From Mesorhizobium sp. (GTDB taxonomy: Bacteria > Pseudomonadota > Alphaproteobacteria > Rhizobiales > Rhizobiaceae), in contig SAPZ01000014.1 in assembly GCA_004020875.1 (NCBI GenBank), positions 62,001-126,000 of the forward strand: a stretch of DNA of 64,000 bases, written 5' to 3'. The notes under the pieces are model-generated. The model saw only the letters and a program-made list of their open reading frames with translations, was not told the origin of the DNA and made no database searches. Each line of letters begins with the position of its first letter. Position 1 is the first letter of the stretch. This document shows, in pieces, positions 9,028-17,518 of this stretch. The position numbers and the translations under genes are program-made.

Positions 9028-9150
9028 TCGCGTCCGCTCCGTTAAAGCATGTCTCCCGAAAGTGGGAACCGGTTTCGCGACAAAGACATGCGCAGATCAA
9101 AAGCCTAAAGCGCAGGGAGCGAATCTGAAAGATCGCGACGCGCTTTAGGC
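9012..9150. repeat. Rhizobial intergenic mosaic repeat (full copy)
   Basis: Three nested or adjacent inverted repeats make up this element. GCATGTC at 9047-9053 pairs with GACATGC at 9085-9091. GCCTAAAGCGC at 9103-9113 pairs perfectly with GCGCTTTAGGC at 9140-9150. GCGATCTTTCAGA at 9012-9024 pairs with TCTGAAAGATCGC at 9124-9136. The core AGTGGGAACCGGTTTC is shared with the window start. It lies between dapD and the DUF805 gene and overlaps the 5' end of the latter. Confidence 0.75.
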
Positions 9151-9154
9151 AGGA

Positions 9155-10009
9155 TCAATCGCGCAGCAGCTCGTTGATCGAGGTCTTCGAACGGGTCTTG
9201 GCATCGACACGCTTGACGATCACGGCGCAGTAGAGGCTCGGACCGGGCTCGCCATTGGGCAGCGGCTTGCCCGGCAGCGATCCGGCGACCACCACCGAGT
9301 TTGCCGGCACCTCGCCGTAGAACACCTCGCCGGTGGCGCGGTCGACGATCTTGGTCGACTGCCCGATGAACACACCCATGCCGAGCACCGAGCCTTCGCG
9401 CACGATGCAGCCTTCGACCACTTCCGAGCGCGCGCCGATGAAGCAATTGTCCTCGATGATCGTCGGGCCGGCCTGCATCGGCTCCAGCACCCCGCCGATG
9501 CCGACGCCGCCGGACAGATGCACATTCTTGCCGATCTGGGCGCAGGAGCCGACCGAGGCCCAGGTGTCGACCATGGTGCCCGAATCGACATAGGCCCCGA
9601 CATTGACGAAGGACGGCATCAGCACGGCGCCCGGCGCGACATAGGCCGAGCGGCGCACGATCGAGGATGGCACGGCGCGGAAGCCGGCCTTCTCGAAGTC
9701 GACGGCGCTCCAGCCGTCGAACTTCGACGGCACCTTGTCCCACCACACGGCATGGCCGGGCCCCCCCTTGATGATCTCCATCGGATTCAGCCGGAAGGAG
9801 AGCAGCACCGCCTTCTTCAGCCACTGGTTGACATGCCACTTGCCGTCGTCCTGCCGCTCCGCGACGCGGGCGACACCGCGGTCGAGCAGCTCGAGCGCCG
9901 CGAGGATGGCCTCGCGTGTCTCGCCGCGCGTGGCGCTCGAAATCGTGTCGCGCTCCTCGAAGGCCTTTTCGATGGTCGTTTCGAGGCTCGCCAGATCGGG
10001 CTTCGACAT
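9155..10009 (-). CDS. dapD: Tetrahydrodipicolinate N-succinyltransferase DapD
   Basis: This enzyme transfers succinyl from succinyl-CoA to tetrahydrodipicolinate, the committed step of the succinylase branch of diaminopimelate and lysine synthesis. The protein has 284 residues, against 274 in E. coli. A helical N-terminal domain (to about residue 100) is followed by a left-handed beta-helix of hexapeptide repeats (VAPGAVLMPSFVNVGAYV, IGKNVHLSGGVGIGGV, IEDNCFIGARSEVVEGCI), as expected for a trimer. The C-terminus KTSINELLRD is typical. The ATG at 10009 gives the standard N-terminus. DapE acts downstream in the same pathway and is encoded about 2.4 kb to the left on the same strand. Confidence 0.97.
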   Translation of the reverse strand: MSKPDLASLETTIEKAFEERDTISSATRGETREAILAALELLDRGVARVAERQDDGKWHVNQWLKKAVLLSFRLNPMEIIKGGPGHAVWWDKVPSKFDGWSAVDFEKAGFRAVPSSIVRRSAYVAPGAVLMPSFVNVGAYVDSGTMVDTWASVGSCAQIGKNVHLSGGVGIGGVLEPMQAGPTIIEDNCFIGARSEVVEGCIVREGSVLGMGVFIGQSTKIVDRATGEVFYGEVPANSVVVAGSLPGKPLPNGEPGPSLYCAVIVKRVDAKTRSKTSINELLRD

Positions 10010-10144
10010 GATTTCGCTCCATTACCAAGCTGTTAAGGGGCTCAGCCTTAACCTGTTTAAAAGTCGCGCGGACCCTATGTTAAGGCTGAAAGGGGGTCAA
10101 TCGCGCCAGCGTCACGGGACGCCGCAAGTAAGGGAATTGGACGG

Positions 10145-10993
10145 GTGGATTCGATGACTCCCATGGAAAAGGCAGGGTGGACGCCGCTGCCGCATTCGGA
10201 CGAGGACCTGGAACGCGCGAAAAGCGTGCCGGATACCCCGCAAACTCGTGCCGAGACGTACCGGCTGGCCTGGAACGATCCTGACTTCATGACGCGGCGC
10301 GAATTGCGGGCCGTGCGGCTGCAGCTCGAACTCTTGAAGCCGGAGATGATCCTGGCCGAACGCGGCATCCGCTCGACCGTGATCCTGTTCGGCGGCGCCC
10401 GCCTGCCCGAACCGGGCGGCGAGGCCTGGGCGGCGAAGAATGAGACGCAGAAGAAGAACCTCGAGGCGAACAGCAAATATTACGAGGAAGCGCGCAAATT
10501 CGCCCGTCTCTGCTCGCAGCAATCGGCCACCTCCTATTATCGTGAATATGTCGTTGCCACGGGCGGCGGGCCCGGCGTCATGGAGGCCGGCAATCGCGGT
10601 GCCGACGACGTCGGCGCCCCGTCGATCGGCTTGAACATCGTGCTGCCGCATGAGCAGGCGCCGAATGCCTATGTGACGCCGGAACTCTGCTTCAACTTCC
10701 ACTATTTCGCCATCCGCAAGATGCATTTCGTCATGCGTGCCAAGGCGGTCGCCGTCTTTCCGGGCGGCTTCGGTACGATGGACGAGTTCTTCGAAGCCCT
10801 GACCCTCATCCAGACCGGCCGTATGGAGCGCGTGCCGGTGATCCTGTTCGGCAAGGCCTTCTGGCGAAGGGTGATCGACCTCGACTTCCTCGCCGAGCAG
10901 GGCACGATCTCGCCCGGCGATCAGGATATCATCGATTTCGTGGACACGGCCGAGGAAGCCTGGGACATAATCCGACGCTTCTACGAGCTCTAG
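10145..10993 (+). CDS. LOG-family nucleotide-binding protein (TIGR00730-like)
   Basis: The protein has 282 residues. It carries the two hallmark motifs of the LOG/YgdH family: GGGPGVMEAGNRGA and PGGFGTMDEFFE (the PGGxGTxxE phosphoribohydrolase signature). LOG enzymes release free bases from nucleoside 5'-monophosphates; plant and some bacterial members activate cytokinins this way. Here the family has an N-terminal extension of about 75 residues, as in the long class of bacterial members that act on nucleotides in general. The start is given as GTG 10145; ATG 10154 is nearly as good. The gene is divergent from dapD, with 135 bp between. Confidence 0.85.
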   Translation: MDSMTPMEKAGWTPLPHSDEDLERAKSVPDTPQTRAETYRLAWNDPDFMTRRELRAVRLQLELLKPEMILAERGIRSTVILFGGARLPEPGGEAWAAKNETQKKNLEANSKYYEEARKFARLCSQQSATSYYREYVVATGGGPGVMEAGNRGADDVGAPSIGLNIVLPHEQAPNAYVTPELCFNFHYFAIRKMHFVMRAKAVAVFPGGFGTMDEFFEALTLIQTGRMERVPVILFGKAFWRRVIDLDFLAEQGTISPGDQDIIDFVDTAEEAWDIIRRFYEL

Positions 10994-11129
10994 GGTCGGC
11001 CAGGCTGCCTGCCGCCCCGGTGCGGCATCCGCAGTTTCGATCGGCAGCGGCAATGTCGGCGCCTTCAACAGCGGGCACTGGCAGTGGCGGCGCGTTCGAC
11101 GGCAACTTCAACGGCCGGGGGAATCGCTG

Positions 11130-11486
11130 ATGAACGGCCTGAAATCATCCAGGCCCATCCGGCCACACGAGCGCCGGGTGGCCGCGAGGCTGCTTGATGG
11201 CAACGGCCCCGCGCTCGGCACCCCGCTTGCCGCGTTGCTGGCGGCCGATGCCTCGACCCCGGTCAGGATTGCCGACCTTCCGATCGACGCCGGCGTCGCC
11301 AACGGCAATGGCAACACCGGCAATTTCAATGGCAACGGCAATGCCGGCAGCTTCAGCGGCAATTTCAATGGTAGCAGCTTCAACGGCAACGCCAATTGCG
11401 GCGACGGCCACGGAAATGGATACGCGTCCCCGGCAACGGCAATGGTGCGGGAGCCGCGGGCAATCCGGACCTGTGCCGATTCTTGA
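11130..11486 (+). CDS. Hypothetical Asn/Gly-rich repeat protein, possibly a remnant
   Basis: An open frame of 118 codons follows a GGGGGAA at 11118-11124. The first half is unremarkable. Residues 55-95 are a low-complexity run of GNGN, GNFNG and GSF units. Just upstream (11036-11128), out of frame with it, similar GAFNSG and GAFDGNFNG units can be read. They are split by what looks like a one-base shift near 11070-11076. This suggests a longer Asn/Gly-repeat protein that has broken up. Whether the remaining frame is expressed is doubtful. Confidence 0.35.
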   Translation: MNGLKSSRPIRPHERRVAARLLDGNGPALGTPLAALLAADASTPVRIADLPIDAGVANGNGNTGNFNGNGNAGSFSGNFNGSSFNGNANCGDGHGNGYASPATAMVREPRAIRTCADS

Positions 11487-11603
11487 GGGAGCTGAACGGC
11501 TGGCTGGGACTGCCGCGCGGCACGATTCCGGTTTTCGACTAGATTCCGTCGTCCGCGCCGACAGTGCTCGCGCGCGGACGGCGTACAGGCAATCTGGAGT
11601 TGG

Positions 11604-12311
11604 TCAGGCCGCTACGTCGATGATCGCGGTCAGGAAACCGGAGAGGTCGTCGGTGACGAAATCGACGTCGTCATCATTCGCCGGGTCGCGTTCCCAGATT
11701 TCCGAAAAGGTCGGTTCGAAATTGCGCGGCACCACCAGCACGGTCGTCATGCCGAGCGATTTCGGCACGGCCAGATTGCGCGCCAGATCCTCGAACATGA
11801 CCGCATTGTGCCCGGTCACCGAGTGCAGTTCGGCGAAGCGTTCATAACTCTGGCGCTCCGGCTTGGGATTTAGCCCCGCCGCGACGATGTCGAAGATGGC
11901 GTCGAAATGCTCCAATATGCCAAGCTGACGCGCGGTGCGCTCGGCATGCCTGCGGTCGCCATTGGTGAAGATGAATTTGCGCCCCGGAAGTTGGCGGATC
12001 GCAGCGCCCAGCACCGGATCCGGCACCAGCCTCGAATAATCGATGTCGTGCACCTTCTCGAGGAAATCGTCGGGATCGATCCCGTGTCGCTTCATCAGCC
12101 CGTTCAGCGTCGTGCCATACTCCAGGTAGAGCTCCTTCTGCAGCTTTCGCGCGTCGTCGCGCGAAAGCGTCAGCAGCTCGCCGACATAGGCGGTCATCTT
12201 GACGTCGATCTGCGCGAACAGGTTCGAGTGATGCGGATAGAGCGTGTTGTCGAGGTCGAACACCCAGTCCGTGACATGGGCGAAGCGGGAGGGATCGGGT
12301 GTCGTTGTCAT
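11604..12311 (-). CDS. HAD-superfamily pyrimidine 5'-nucleotidase
   Basis: The protein has 235 residues. Motif I is VFDLDNTLYP (nucleophile and acid aspartates), motif II is FTNGDRRHA, and motif III/IV is near LNPKPERQSY and MFEDLARNLAVPKSLGM. The arrangement DLDNTLYPH and the cap domain match the Sdt1/Phm8-type pyrimidine nucleotidases, which dephosphorylate UMP, CMP or related nucleotides. The ATG at 12311 is chosen because it follows a normal leader and the extension upstream is not conserved-looking. It is transcribed away from the GGDEF gene. Confidence 0.85.
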   Translation of the reverse strand: MTTTPDPSRFAHVTDWVFDLDNTLYPHHSNLFAQIDVKMTAYVGELLTLSRDDARKLQKELYLEYGTTLNGLMKRHGIDPDDFLEKVHDIDYSRLVPDPVLGAAIRQLPGRKFIFTNGDRRHAERTARQLGILEHFDAIFDIVAAGLNPKPERQSYERFAELHSVTGHNAVMFEDLARNLAVPKSLGMTTVLVVPRNFEPTFSEIWERDPANDDDVDFVTDDLSGFLTAIIDVAA

Positions 12312-12461
12312 GGATTTCTTATGGCACGCCGGCGCTGACTTTATCCACAACTTATGCGCGCCACGAAATGTGAAAATGAGCTCTCGGTTCAAATTTTAAA
12401 AGTCTCGGAAAGGTCACCTTTAACGCTTGCTGGCACAGAGGCTCTCCGTTGGGAGCAAGTG

Positions 12462-13223
12462 ATGAGTCGCATATTCCTGAAGGCCGCTGCCGTGGCGTTC
12501 GCCTCGGTCGCTGGCTCGCTGTTGTTGACGATGATTGTGGTTCCGGCGATGGGCTTTCCGATGAGCCGCACCATCTGGCTGGCGTCGACCGTCTGCCCGC
12601 TCGTGCTCGCCTGGGCCGCCAGCGCCGGCAGCTTCTGGCACAGCGATCGGTTGCAGAACGCCCATCGCGAGCTTGCCCGTGCACACGCGCAGCTCGCCGC
12701 CGCGCACCGTCGCCTCTCCGAAAAGGCAAGCCGCGACCACATGACAGGCATGCTCAACCGCGAAACCTTCTTTGCCGCGCTCGACGGATCGCGACGCAAG
12801 AGCGATCGCGGCGCGCTGCTCATCATCGACGCCGATCACTTCAAGAGGATCAATGACAGCTACGGTCATCTGACGGGGGACGAGGCGCTGCTTCTGATCG
12901 CCGGCGCCATCGAGCGTGGCGTGCGCAGCGGCGACGTGCTTGGCCGCATCGGCGGCGAGGAATTCGCGGCTTTCCTGGTCGGCGCCAGCGAGCGTGAGGC
13001 CAAGCATGTCGCCGAACGCATCCGCCGCGAGGTCGAGCTGATCCGTTTCCGCCCCGGCGACGAGCGCACCTTGCCGCTCACCGTCTCGATCGGAGGCGTA
13101 ACTTGCGGCGAGAGCGCAACCGTTTCCGATTTGATGCGCGCGGCCGACCGCAGGCTCTACGAGGCGAAGAACCGCGGCCGCAACCTTTCGATTCTCGACC
13201 GCGAGCTTCCCGAAGCGGCTTGA
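12462..13223 (+). CDS. Membrane-anchored diguanylate cyclase (GGDEF)
   Basis: The protein has 253 residues. Two hydrophobic segments lie in the first 60 residues, a short coiled linker (QNAHRELARAHAQLAAAHRRL) follows, and then a single GGDEF domain. The active site reads RIGGEEF, a catalytically competent form. RSGD five residues before it is a canonical RxxD inhibitory site, so product feedback by c-di-GMP is expected. The enzyme would make c-di-GMP from two GTP at the inner membrane. The start at 12462 has GGGAG at 12451. The frame upstream of it is open but lacks a site. Confidence 0.93.
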   Translation: MSRIFLKAAAVAFASVAGSLLLTMIVVPAMGFPMSRTIWLASTVCPLVLAWAASAGSFWHSDRLQNAHRELARAHAQLAAAHRRLSEKASRDHMTGMLNRETFFAALDGSRRKSDRGALLIIDADHFKRINDSYGHLTGDEALLLIAGAIERGVRSGDVLGRIGGEEFAAFLVGASEREAKHVAERIRREVELIRFRPGDERTLPLTVSIGGVTCGESATVSDLMRAADRRLYEAKNRGRNLSILDRELPEAA

Positions 13224-13379
13224 GGACGCGTGGCGGGCGCACCGCGCTCGCTTGCCGGCTGGGTGAGCACCTCGGCAACGTGATCGCCGTCTGACACAGG
13301 ATGTGTGCGGAAGCTCAAAGCGGCCCAGCTGCCTCCGGCAACTGAACCGCCCTGAATGTCGGTTGGGCGAAAACCGACC

Positions 13380-14213
13380 TCAGACCGTGGCAGGATCGAG
13401 CGCCGGCTCGCCTTTGAAGCGTGAGACGATGCCGGCAAGGTCGCCCTTCGCGAAAGCATCACGCAGCGCATCGAAGGACGGCAGCACGAAATAGGCGCGC
13501 TGGAACTTGTCGATCTCATAACCGGTGCGCATCACTGTCTCGAGGTCGAACGGCACATGGTGGGCGTCCTTGCTCTCGACCGCGAATTGCAGCTCGGTGA
13601 AGGACGACATCAGCCCGGCGCCGAAAGCCTTCAACGGCTGACCTTCCTCCTGGATGAGGCCGTATTCGGCGCTGTACCAGTAAAGCCTCGTGATCATCTC
13701 GTCGCCGCCGAGCGCGATCACGTCCTCGGCCTTCTCGCCATACATCTGCATGAAATCGGCGAACACCGGCTGGGTCAGGATCGGCACATGGCCAAAGAAA
13801 TCGTGGAACATGTCCGGCTCGACGATGTAGTCGAGTTCTTTCTTCGTCCGCAGCCAGTTGGTCACCGGAAAACGCCGATTGGCGAGATGGTCGAAGAACG
13901 GTCCGGCCGGGATCAGGCCGGGCACGGCGACGATCTCCCAGCCGGTCAGCTTGGTGAGCTTCTGGCTTACCTCGTCGAAATCCGGAATCCTGTCCAGCAG
14001 CCCGAGCGCCGCGACGCCGTCGAGATAGGAACGGTGCGCGAGCTTCTGGGTCAGCTTCGTCTGGCGGTCGCAAAGGGTGCGCCACACCGCCTGCTCCTCG
14101 GTGGAATAATCGTAGCCTTGCGCCACCGTGAAATCGCTGCGGCAGACCGAATAGTCGCCACGAAGGCCCTGCGCCGCGCATTCGGCTGCGTAATCGGCAA
14201 CGCTGATCGTCAT
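13380..14213 (-). CDS. phhA: Phenylalanine 4-monooxygenase (hydroxylase)
   Basis: This enzyme converts phenylalanine to tyrosine with tetrahydropterin, O2 and Fe(II). The protein has 277 residues, the usual size of the monomeric bacterial form without a regulatory domain. The 2-His-1-carboxylate iron ligands are visible: H137 and H142 in MFHDFFGHVP and E183 in WYSAEYGL. The start at 14213 is preferred over the ATG three bases upstream, because GAGGAGG is correctly spaced only from 14213. A divergent Lrp-type regulator begins 139 bp away and is the likely regulator, as is common for phenylalanine catabolism in proteobacteria. Confidence 0.96.
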   Translation of the reverse strand: MTISVADYAAECAAQGLRGDYSVCRSDFTVAQGYDYSTEEQAVWRTLCDRQTKLTQKLAHRSYLDGVAALGLLDRIPDFDEVSQKLTKLTGWEIVAVPGLIPAGPFFDHLANRRFPVTNWLRTKKELDYIVEPDMFHDFFGHVPILTQPVFADFMQMYGEKAEDVIALGGDEMITRLYWYSAEYGLIQEEGQPLKAFGAGLMSSFTELQFAVESKDAHHVPFDLETVMRTGYEIDKFQRAYFVLPSFDALRDAFAKGDLAGIVSRFKGEPALDPATV

Positions 14214-14352
14214 CATATCCTCCTCAAGATCGTGATCCGCGGATCGTGGAAGGAAGTGTAGGAGCGATTGCCGAGGCAAATCTGCCCTTGTTTGTAGCTC
14301 GTCCTCTCATTTTGAGGTAAAATAACTCAGATCAATGGTAGGTCGAGGAAAC

Positions 14353-14829
14353 ATGCCTCAATTCGACGATTTCGAGATAAAGATGCTCGACATCTTGCAG
14401 CGCGACGGCCGCAAGCCCGTGTCGGAGCTGGCGCAGGAGATCGGACTGTCGACCACGCCATGCGCGCGCCGCTTCGAGGCGTTGCAGGAAACCGGCATCA
14501 TCAAGGGCTTTGCCGCCGTGCTCAGCCGCCGCGCCGTCGGCCTGACGGTCGAAGTGTTTATCCAGGTGCGGCTGGTCAGCCACAGCGACGGCTCGCCCGA
14601 AAGTTTCATAGCCGCCGTCCAGCGCATGGACGAGGTCTCGTCCTGCTGGACGATGACCGGCGACCACGATTTCCTGCTGCATGTCATGGTGCCGTCGGTG
14701 GACGACTTGAACGCCTTCGTCATGCACCGGCTGATGCGGCTGCCCGGCGTACGCGACGTCCACACGCAACTGGTGCTGCAGAACATAAAGGGCCCCGGCC
14801 ATGTGCCGCTCAGCCATCTGCGGCGCTAG
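14353..14829 (+). CDS. Lrp/AsnC family transcriptional regulator
   Basis: The protein has 158 residues. An N-terminal helix-turn-helix (DFEIKMLDILQRDGRKPVSE through ELAQEIGLSTTPCARRFEAL) is followed by a RAM/AsnC effector domain with VFIQVRL and CWTMTGDHDFLLHVMV. Such proteins form octamers that bind amino acids and regulate adjacent genes. The start at 14353 follows GAGGAA; an ATG 18 bases upstream has no better site. Divergent placement from phhA suggests it senses phenylalanine or tyrosine, which is an inference from position. Confidence 0.93.
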   Translation: MPQFDDFEIKMLDILQRDGRKPVSELAQEIGLSTTPCARRFEALQETGIIKGFAAVLSRRAVGLTVEVFIQVRLVSHSDGSPESFIAAVQRMDEVSSCWTMTGDHDFLLHVMVPSVDDLNAFVMHRLMRLPGVRDVHTQLVLQNIKGPGHVPLSHLRR

Positions 14830-14937
14830 GATCTATCGGGCGATTTCTCCGGAAAAGCTGCGGGGAAACTGCTGAACCGCGCCAAGGCGGCTTCGTCATC
14901 GGCAATTAGCACAAGCGGACCAACATGGAGGTCCGCC

Positions 14938-16488
14938 TTGAACATCGTACTAATCAATCCGCCGCACACGGCCATCGGCAGCCGCGTGCCCGACGACCAT
15001 TTGCCGCCGCTCGGCCTGTTGGCGATCGGCGGACCGCTGATCGACTCGGGCCATCAGGTGCGTCTGATCGATGCCGAGTTCGGTCCGATGCCGCTTACGG
15101 CGCTGGTGGAAGAGGCGCTGGGCGATGATCCGGATTTCATCCTGATCGGCCATTCCGGCTCGACCTCGGCGCATCCGACGGCCTTGAAGATCGCCGAGAT
15201 GATCAAGGCGCGCGCGCCAAGCGTCATCGTCATCTATGGCGGCGTCTTTCCGACCTATCACTGGCGAGACGTCCTGGCCGCGACAGACGTCTTCGATTTC
15301 ATCGTACGCGGAGAGGGCGAGGCGACAGCGACGGCACTGGTCGAGACGATCGAGATGCGCCAGCCGGTGGCCAGCGTCGCCGGCATCGCCTATCGCGACG
15401 ATTTCCGCCGCCCGGTGGCGACGCAAGCGGCGATGACGGTCGCCGACCTCGACGCCTGGCGCGTCGGCTGGGAGCTGATCGACCATCGCCGCTACTCCTA
15501 TTGGGGCGGCAAGCGGGCGGTGGTCATGCAGTTTTCGCGCGGCTGCCCGCATTTGTGCAATTATTGCGGCCAGCGCGGCTTTTGGACCCGCTGGCGCCAC
15601 CGCGATCCGGTCAAATTTGCCAAGCAGATCGCCTGGCTGCACCGCGAGCACGGCGTCGAGCTGATCAATTTGGCGGACGAGAACCCGACCTCCTCGAAGA
15701 AAGCCTGGCGCGCCTTTCTCGATGCCATGATCGCCGAGCACGTGCCGGTGCTGATCGTCGGCTCGACCCGCGCCGACGACATCGTGCGCGACGCCGACAT
15801 CCTGCACCTTTATCGCAAGGCAGGTGTCATCCGCTGGCTGCTCGGCATGGAGAACACCGACGAGGAGACGCTGTCATTGATCCGCAAGGGCGGCAGCACC
15901 AAATCGGACCGCGAAGCGATCCGGCTGCTCAGGCAGCACGGCATCCTGTCGATGGCGACCTGGGTCGCCGGCTTCGAGGACGAGAGGCTTCGCGATCTCT
16001 GGCGTGGCTTCCGCCAGCTCATCGCCTATGATCCGGACCAGATCCAGGCTCTCTACGTCACGCCGCACCGCTGGACGCCGTTTTTCCGCATCGCTGCCGA
16101 CCGCAAGGTGATCCAGAAGGACGTTCGTCTCTGGGATTACAAGCACCAGGTCCTGCATTTGACCCGACTGAAACCCTGGATGCTGTTCTTCGCCATCAAG
16201 CTGATCGAAGTGGCTGTGCAGTCGCGCCCGAAGGCCTTGGCGCGGATTCTTTTACACCCCGATCCCGAGCAGCGGCATTCGATGCGCTGGTACACGAAGA
16301 TGGGGCGCCGCGTCTGGTTCCGCGAGGTCTGGGGGTTTCTCGCCCGCGATCGCCGCGTCACGGACGGCCCGACGCTCGCCGAGTTCTGGGGCGCGCCGCA
16401 GGACGCCGAGGAGGAATCCATGGTCCTCCGGCGGCCGGCCCGAGAGCCGGCTGCGATCCTTGAATATCAGAGAAGATTAGCCGGCTGA
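14938..16488 (+). CDS. BchE/B12-binding-domain radical SAM protein
   Basis: The protein has 516 residues. An N-terminal cobalamin-binding-type domain (MNIVLINPP through FGPMPLTALVEEAL, IYGGVFPTYHW) is followed by a radical SAM core with the CxxxCxxC cluster motif CPHLCNYC near residues 205-212, and a C-terminal helical region of about 130 residues. It resembles BchE, the anaerobic Mg-protoporphyrin monomethyl ester cyclase. No chlorophyll genes are near, so the substrate is open; related enzymes methylate or cyclise varied products. The start is TTG at 14938, with GGAGG seven bases upstream. It follows the Lrp gene by 108 bp. Confidence 0.8.
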   Translation: MNIVLINPPHTAIGSRVPDDHLPPLGLLAIGGPLIDSGHQVRLIDAEFGPMPLTALVEEALGDDPDFILIGHSGSTSAHPTALKIAEMIKARAPSVIVIYGGVFPTYHWRDVLAATDVFDFIVRGEGEATATALVETIEMRQPVASVAGIAYRDDFRRPVATQAAMTVADLDAWRVGWELIDHRRYSYWGGKRAVVMQFSRGCPHLCNYCGQRGFWTRWRHRDPVKFAKQIAWLHREHGVELINLADENPTSSKKAWRAFLDAMIAEHVPVLIVGSTRADDIVRDADILHLYRKAGVIRWLLGMENTDEETLSLIRKGGSTKSDREAIRLLRQHGILSMATWVAGFEDERLRDLWRGFRQLIAYDPDQIQALYVTPHRWTPFFRIAADRKVIQKDVRLWDYKHQVLHLTRLKPWMLFFAIKLIEVAVQSRPKALARILLHPDPEQRHSMRWYTKMGRRVWFREVWGFLARDRRVTDGPTLAEFWGAPQDAEEESMVLRRPAREPAAILEYQRRLAG

Positions 16489-16526
16489 ATAAGCTCACCG
16501 TTTCGCGAAATGGCGAACTTGCCTTC

Positions 16527-17420
16527 TCATGGGACGATCAGGGTACCGGCGCCGTGCTCGGTGAAGAGCTCGAGCAGTACCGAATGCGGCGTCTTGCCGT
16601 TGAGGATGACGACGCCCTCGACGCCGCGCTCGATCGCCTCGATGCAGGTCTCGACCTTCGGGATCATGCCGCCGGAAACCGTGCCGTCCTTGATCAGCGC
16701 CTTGGCCTCCGCGACGGTCAGCTCGTCGATCAACTTCTTGTTCTTGTCGAGCACGCCCGGCACGTCGGTGAGGAAGAGCAGCCGCGAGGCGCGGCAGGCG
16801 CCGGCGATGGCGCCCGCAAATGTGTCGGCGTTGATGTTGTAGGTATGGCCGTCGCGCCCGGGCGCCACCGGCGCCAGCACCGGGATCATCTCCGAACGCG
16901 CGAGCAGATCGAGCAGCGTGCGGTCGACCTCGACCGGCTCGCCGACGAAGCCGAGATCCAGCACCCGCTCGATGTTGGAATCCGGGTCGATCATGGTCTT
17001 GCGCGCCTTTTCGGCGAACACCATGTTGCCGTCCTTGCCGCAGAGTCCGATCGCCCACTCGCCCTCGGCGTTGATCAGTGCCACGATTTCCTTGTTGATC
17101 GAGCCGGCCAGCACCATCTCGACGATCTCGACCGTCTTCTGGTCGGTGACGCGCAAGCCCCCCTCGAACTTGGATTCGATGCCCATCTTGCTCAGCATGG
17201 CGCCGATCTGCGGTCCGCCGCCATGCACGACGATCGGGTTGACGCCGGATTGTTTTAGGAGCGCGATGTCGCGGGCAAACGCCTTGCCGAGCTCGGTGTC
17301 GCCCATGGCATGGCCGCCATATTTCACCACCACCGTCTTGTGCTCATAGCGCTGCATGTAAGGCAGCGCGCGCGAGAGCAGCGCGGCCTGCATTTCGGCG
17401 TTGGCGGCGACGTCCGTCAT
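16527..17420 (-). CDS. argB: Acetylglutamate kinase ArgB
   Basis: This enzyme phosphorylates N-acetylglutamate with ATP in the arginine pathway. The protein has 297 residues, as in other alphaproteobacterial, arginine-sensitive forms. VVKYGGHAMG and VVHGGGPQIGAML carry the glycine-rich phosphate-binding loops, and TDVPGVLDKNKKLI and VSGGMIPKVETC are family motifs. The ATG at 17420 gives the usual start; the open frame continuing upstream is a shadow. In many rhizobia argB follows engB and yidC; here 11 kb separate it from engB. Confidence 0.96.
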   Translation of the reverse strand: MTDVAANAEMQAALLSRALPYMQRYEHKTVVVKYGGHAMGDTELGKAFARDIALLKQSGVNPIVVHGGGPQIGAMLSKMGIESKFEGGLRVTDQKTVEIVEMVLAGSINKEIVALINAEGEWAIGLCGKDGNMVFAEKARKTMIDPDSNIERVLDLGFVGEPVEVDRTLLDLLARSEMIPVLAPVAPGRDGHTYNINADTFAGAIAGACRASRLLFLTDVPGVLDKNKKLIDELTVAEAKALIKDGTVSGGMIPKVETCIEAIERGVEGVVILNGKTPHSVLLELFTEHGAGTLIVP

Positions 17421-17518
17421 CGGTATCGATCCTGGCTGGCGTGGATGGCGGCGTCTTAGCGGGAATTGCCGCAGGTCGCAAACGCCTTTGCGGTCACAAT
17501 GACGAAATCGTGGATCCT

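Noticed and set aside
14938..16488. Evidence for photosynthesis from the BchE-like protein
   Set aside because: No other bacteriochlorophyll or reaction-centre gene is present in the window.
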